From NCBI GenBank assembly GCA_964427595.1, contig CAYRUQ010000033.1, positions 1 to 9,596 on the forward strand: a stretch of DNA of 9,596 nucleotides. Reading direction: 5' to 3'. This document shows, piece after piece, positions 8,601 through 9,596 of the stretch (position 1 is its first letter; each line of letters begins with the position of its first letter). The position numbers and the translations under genes are program-made. Origin of the DNA: Enterosoma sp964427595. GTDB taxonomy: Bacteria; Bacillota_I; Bacilli_A; RFN20; CAG-288. The notes under the pieces were generated by a model that was given only the letters and a program-made list of their open reading frames with translations, was not told the origin of the DNA and searched no databases.

Positions 8601-9371
8601 CAAGGCTTTCTCATTGTCATCTAATTGCAGAGTATGCTCGTTAGGATCAGCGTGATCTTCAACATTGTTAGTTTCTAAGTCTTTGTTTTCAGTTCCTTCA
8701 CGAGAAATCGTGACGATAGCCGCATGACTATAAGCGTAGTAGGAAGCGACGACAGAACCGGTGTAGTAGTCGAGCGGTAACTCGTTATTGATGGAACCGA
8801 TAGCTTCATATGTTTCATAGAGAGATAAGGTAGAAGGGTTGACTGAGAAGCCAGCATCGGTAAGGGCGCTCTCTAAGGTAGAAGGAGTGATGCCGTTATT
8901 TCCGGTCGTACCGGAACCTGAACCACCGCCAGCTGTGATAAGGTTGATCGAATGCATACCGAATAAGGTGACGTTGGTTTCATAACTTGCAAGAGGTAAA
9001 GCGTCATTATCATTCTTCAATAAGACATCGCCTTCCTCAGCGATTTGGACAGCAACTTTCTTGGCAGCTTGCTGTTCGTCAGCTAAGGTCATGTAATCAG
9101 TGTAGTATTGACCATCAGCTGAGAGGTCTCCAGTGGTTGTACCAGTGACTTCGACTTCAGTTTCTTCAATAGTGCCAGTTGAATCACTACCGCCTCCACC
9201 ACCCTCATCCGGTGAAGTCGAACTACTTGTGGAGCTTGAAGAACTGGTCGTAGAACTTGTGGGTGTACTAGAGCTGAGTGGATCGCTACTGCTGCTATCG
9301 CTGGTGGAACTACAAGAAGCCACCATAGCAATCGCAGTTAGCAGCATCCCAAGTTTTAAGACTTTTTTCAT
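5679..9371 (-). CDS. Circularly permuted GH3 beta-glycosidase lipoprotein with C-terminal putative-Ig extension
   Basis: A 1230-aa surface GH3 enzyme, paralogue of the 987-aa protein downstream. The signal peptide ends in VASC (lipid-anchored Cys20), followed by a low-complexity Ser/Thr linker and Gly run (about 21-65). Next are the GH3 sandwich domain (about 105-415; EEGDVLLKND, GSVNPSGHT, YPFGYGLSYT), a fibronectin-III-like domain (about 420-535; VTNTGDVAGKDVVQVY), a spacer, then the TIM barrel (about 675-975). Candidate catalytic residues are D718 (ADGP), R778 (SGRNFEYYSED), K811-H812 (VKHF), nucleophile D892 (VCTDAW) and acid/base E228 (REGTE), which aligns without gaps with E218 of the paralogue. 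Residues about 985-1230 are extra: two He_PIG-like putative Ig domains (MPDGLSLVNGNVVSGTP; LPTGL...LLSGTPTETG) around a less clear segment. The start is the second of two in-frame ATGs (9371, not 9386), because AAAGGAG (9377-9383) sits 5 nt before it and overlaps the first ATG. Stop TAA. It is the first gene after the sigma-A promoter. The substrate is unknown. Confidence 0.93.
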   Translation of the reverse strand: MKKVLKLGMLLTAIAMVASCSSTSDSSSSDPLSSSTPTSSTTSSSSSTSSSTSPDEGGGGGSDSTGTIEETEVEVTGTTTGDLSADGQYYTDYMTLADEQQAAKKVAVQIAEEGDVLLKNDNDALPLASYETNVTLFGMHSINLITAGGGSGSGTTGNNGITPSTLESALTDAGFSVNPSTLSLYETYEAIGSINNELPLDYYTGSVVASYYAYSHAAIVTISREGTENKDLETNNVEDHADPNEHTLQLDDNEKALIKHVKENFDKVIVLINSSNIMQIPELAEEKTDSNYGVDAILWIGGVGNNGVDAVGSILNGSVNPSGHTSDLWSADFTKDPTFTNFGFDTQNIDENGDRMDASYYDEEGNMTNYTQVEYREGIYLGYKYYETRATDQADGEEWYQENVLYPFGYGLSYTTFDWEWDGVEDNLVIDKANQTVTVKVKVTNTGDVAGKDVVQVYFSAPYTSGEIEKASTNLVNFAKTNILEPGESETVTVQFVAQDMASFDWDDSNNNGFKGYELEAGNYTISANRDSHTPVLTTTRVIEDDILCQTDYQTGAEISPIFVDEFDSTNESLLENSISRADGLDQPEPASLEDRTLDDETLAEYDAQDTYDHYQESDSDPWHVSSTGIPDNWTQEETDNYNNEIMLADMSGIDYQDIKIEDGQVVTGTDEGSKKWDEFMNQLTYEDLANIVSGDNKSGPGIAAMSTIGKVVDNYADGPVQISGGTLFPSAPILAATFNVELAEQKGRLVGNEAIFLGLSQWAGPAMNTHRSPFSGRNFEYYSEDGYHAARFAEYEIKGAVSKGLITYVKHFFLNDQESYRADYGGVFTWATEQAMREIYLKPFEYAIKAGSMGAMSSFNRIGKQVTATSYAVHQYLLRDEWGSKADVCTDAWAKDYVPVNLMAVAGSDQLLGQSSSYSKNALDHGTWNASKNVVEVDDGNGGTMESQTLYAGLRIRAQRALYNRANSTTVQNGVTSDQVIDVYLNRDVSNNVQITLPTTNDISVTLADGESMPDGLSLVNGNVVSGTPTTEASYEVNVNLTVDGWVTSEAVLNIHVRSAMQLNGESIDSTAETNATLTSGEYTELTIDTPSLAYGTTVNSRLIVNWYTYDFTNYNRDEDKTAADLITIDESLVTDPEDRHEYGYSYTGNLPTGLQWEEVYTTWQGLSNRGSYEVVDHILLSGTPTETGTFEFTVTLYAPTTMYFSGWLFASFGCSFIEYTQKIVIQVV

Positions 9372-9376
9372 AGACT

Positions 9377-9383
9377 CTCCTTT
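9377..9383 (-). promoter_or_regulatory. Ribosome binding site that decides the start of the GH3 lipoprotein gene
   Basis: AAAGGAG on the minus strand lies 5 nt before the ATG at 9371. The in-frame upstream ATG at 9386 overlaps the start of this site, so it has no Shine-Dalgarno sequence of its own at a usable distance. The second ATG also begins the typical signal peptide MKKVLKLGML, supporting it as the true start. Confidence 0.8.
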
Positions 9384-9430
9384 CATTGAAAAAAAGACTA
9401 ATAACCGTTGGAAATGCTAAAAACTTCCAT

Positions 9431-9452
9431 CTACCACAATTCTAATTGGTAG
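9431..9452. promoter_or_regulatory. Inverted repeat over the -10, candidate operator
   Basis: CTACCA (9431-9436) and TGGTAG (9447-9452) are perfect inverted arms separated by 10 bp and centred on the -10 element. This position suits a dimeric repressor that blocks the promoter, as is common for carbohydrate-use genes. It lacks the central CG typical of LacI/GalR or CcpA sites, so the regulator family is unknown. It could be chance. Confidence 0.4.
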
Positions 9453-9467
9453 GGGTTTCATTGTCAA
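9439..9467 (-). promoter_or_regulatory. Sigma-A type promoter of the GH3 cluster
   Basis: The minus strand holds a consensus -35 TTGACA (9462-9467), an exact 17-bp spacer and a -10 TAGAAT (9439-9444, five of six bases). The predicted transcription start is near 9432, giving a 5' leader of about 60 nt before the ATG at 9371. The leader contains a small inverted repeat (TGGAA/TTCCA, 9409-9413 and 9425-9429) but no riboswitch I can recognise. Confidence 0.8.
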
Positions 9468-9554
9468 TTAAGAAAATTTGCACTGTCAACTGGGGGGGTG
9501 TCAAAAAAAGGACGAAAATGCGTATTTATTTACGTATTTATTCGTAAGCGTCAA
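9462..9554 (-). repeat. Repeated TTGACA/TTGACG motifs upstream of the cluster
   Basis: TTGACA on the minus strand occurs at 9462-9467, 9484-9489 and 9499-9504, and TTGACG at 9549-9554. The first is the promoter -35. The others lack a good -10 at 16-18 bp; the second could at best use GACAAT with an 18-bp spacer. They may be binding sites for an activator, weak tandem promoters, or chance in AT-rich DNA. The same hexamer also occurs at 45-50 and 143-148 near the left edge. Confidence 0.4.
9521..9544. repeat. Two 12-bp tandem repeats
   Basis: CGTATTTATTTA (9521-9532) is followed directly by CGTATTTATTCG (9533-9544), identical over the first ten bases. The repeat lies about 55-80 bp upstream of the -35. 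It is AT-rich and could bend DNA like an UP-type or activator element. No function can be assigned. Confidence 0.6.
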
Positions 9555-9596
9555 AAATAAAGCGTCTTAAATCAAGAGAAAGTGGGGCACTCAGAC

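Noticed and set aside
1201..9371. Mycoplasma-type code (UGA as Trp)
   Set aside because: TGA is used as the stop at 4191-4193, TAG and TAA elsewhere, and Trp residues at conserved positions are encoded by TGG.
9133..9420. Plus-strand open frame over the start of the GH3 lipoprotein gene
   Set aside because: Its Leu/Val/Ser/Pro-rich product is the antisense of the Ser/Thr/Gly linker; low-complexity coding DNA often leaves such frames open.
1..9596. CRISPR array, tRNA, rRNA, insertion sequence or phage attachment site
   Set aside because: No regularly spaced repeats, cloverleaf-like segments, transposase motifs or terminal inverted repeats were seen in the intergenic regions.

Overview
The window reads as chromosomal sequence from a low-to-moderate-GC Firmicutes/Bacilli-type bacterium. 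A gut or rumen lineage near the Erysipelotrichia or the Tenericutes-like Bacilli (RF39/RFN20/Acholeplasma relatives) is my inference. The signs are an RNase HIII, strong AGGAGG-type ribosome binding sites, lipobox lipoproteins with Ser/Thr-rich linkers, InlB-type (Listeria-Bacteroides) repeats and circularly permuted family 3 glycoside hydrolases. TAA, TGA and TAG all serve as stops and Trp is TGG, so this is not the Mycoplasma code.

All four genes lie on the minus strand, so transcription runs from right to left. The right edge (9372-9596) is a regulatory region with a near-consensus sigma-A promoter, an inverted repeat over its -10, repeated TTGACA motifs and a 12-bp tandem repeat. It drives a 1230-aa lipoprotein GH3 enzyme (5679-9371). 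A hairpin terminator or attenuator (about 5613-5655) follows. Next come a 461-aa lipoprotein with an Ig-like domain, two InlB repeats and a CBM6/35-like domain (4191-5576) and, 26 nt further on, a second permuted GH3 of 987 aa with a transmembrane segment at each end (1201-4164). A strong hairpin (1143-1180) closes the cluster. Beyond it is an unrelated housekeeping gene, RNase HIII (rnhC, 180 to about 1103). The left 179 bases are AT-rich and intergenic.

The three-gene cluster looks like a cell-surface glycan-processing unit. Two paralogous exo-acting beta-glycosidases are fixed to the membrane by different means (lipid anchor versus two transmembrane helices), with a lipid-anchored glycan-binding protein encoded between them. 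No transporter or dedicated regulator is inside the window. The most unusual points are the double-anchored permuted GH3, the C-terminal putative-Ig (He_PIG-like) extension of its paralogue, and the promoter/operator layout at the right edge.
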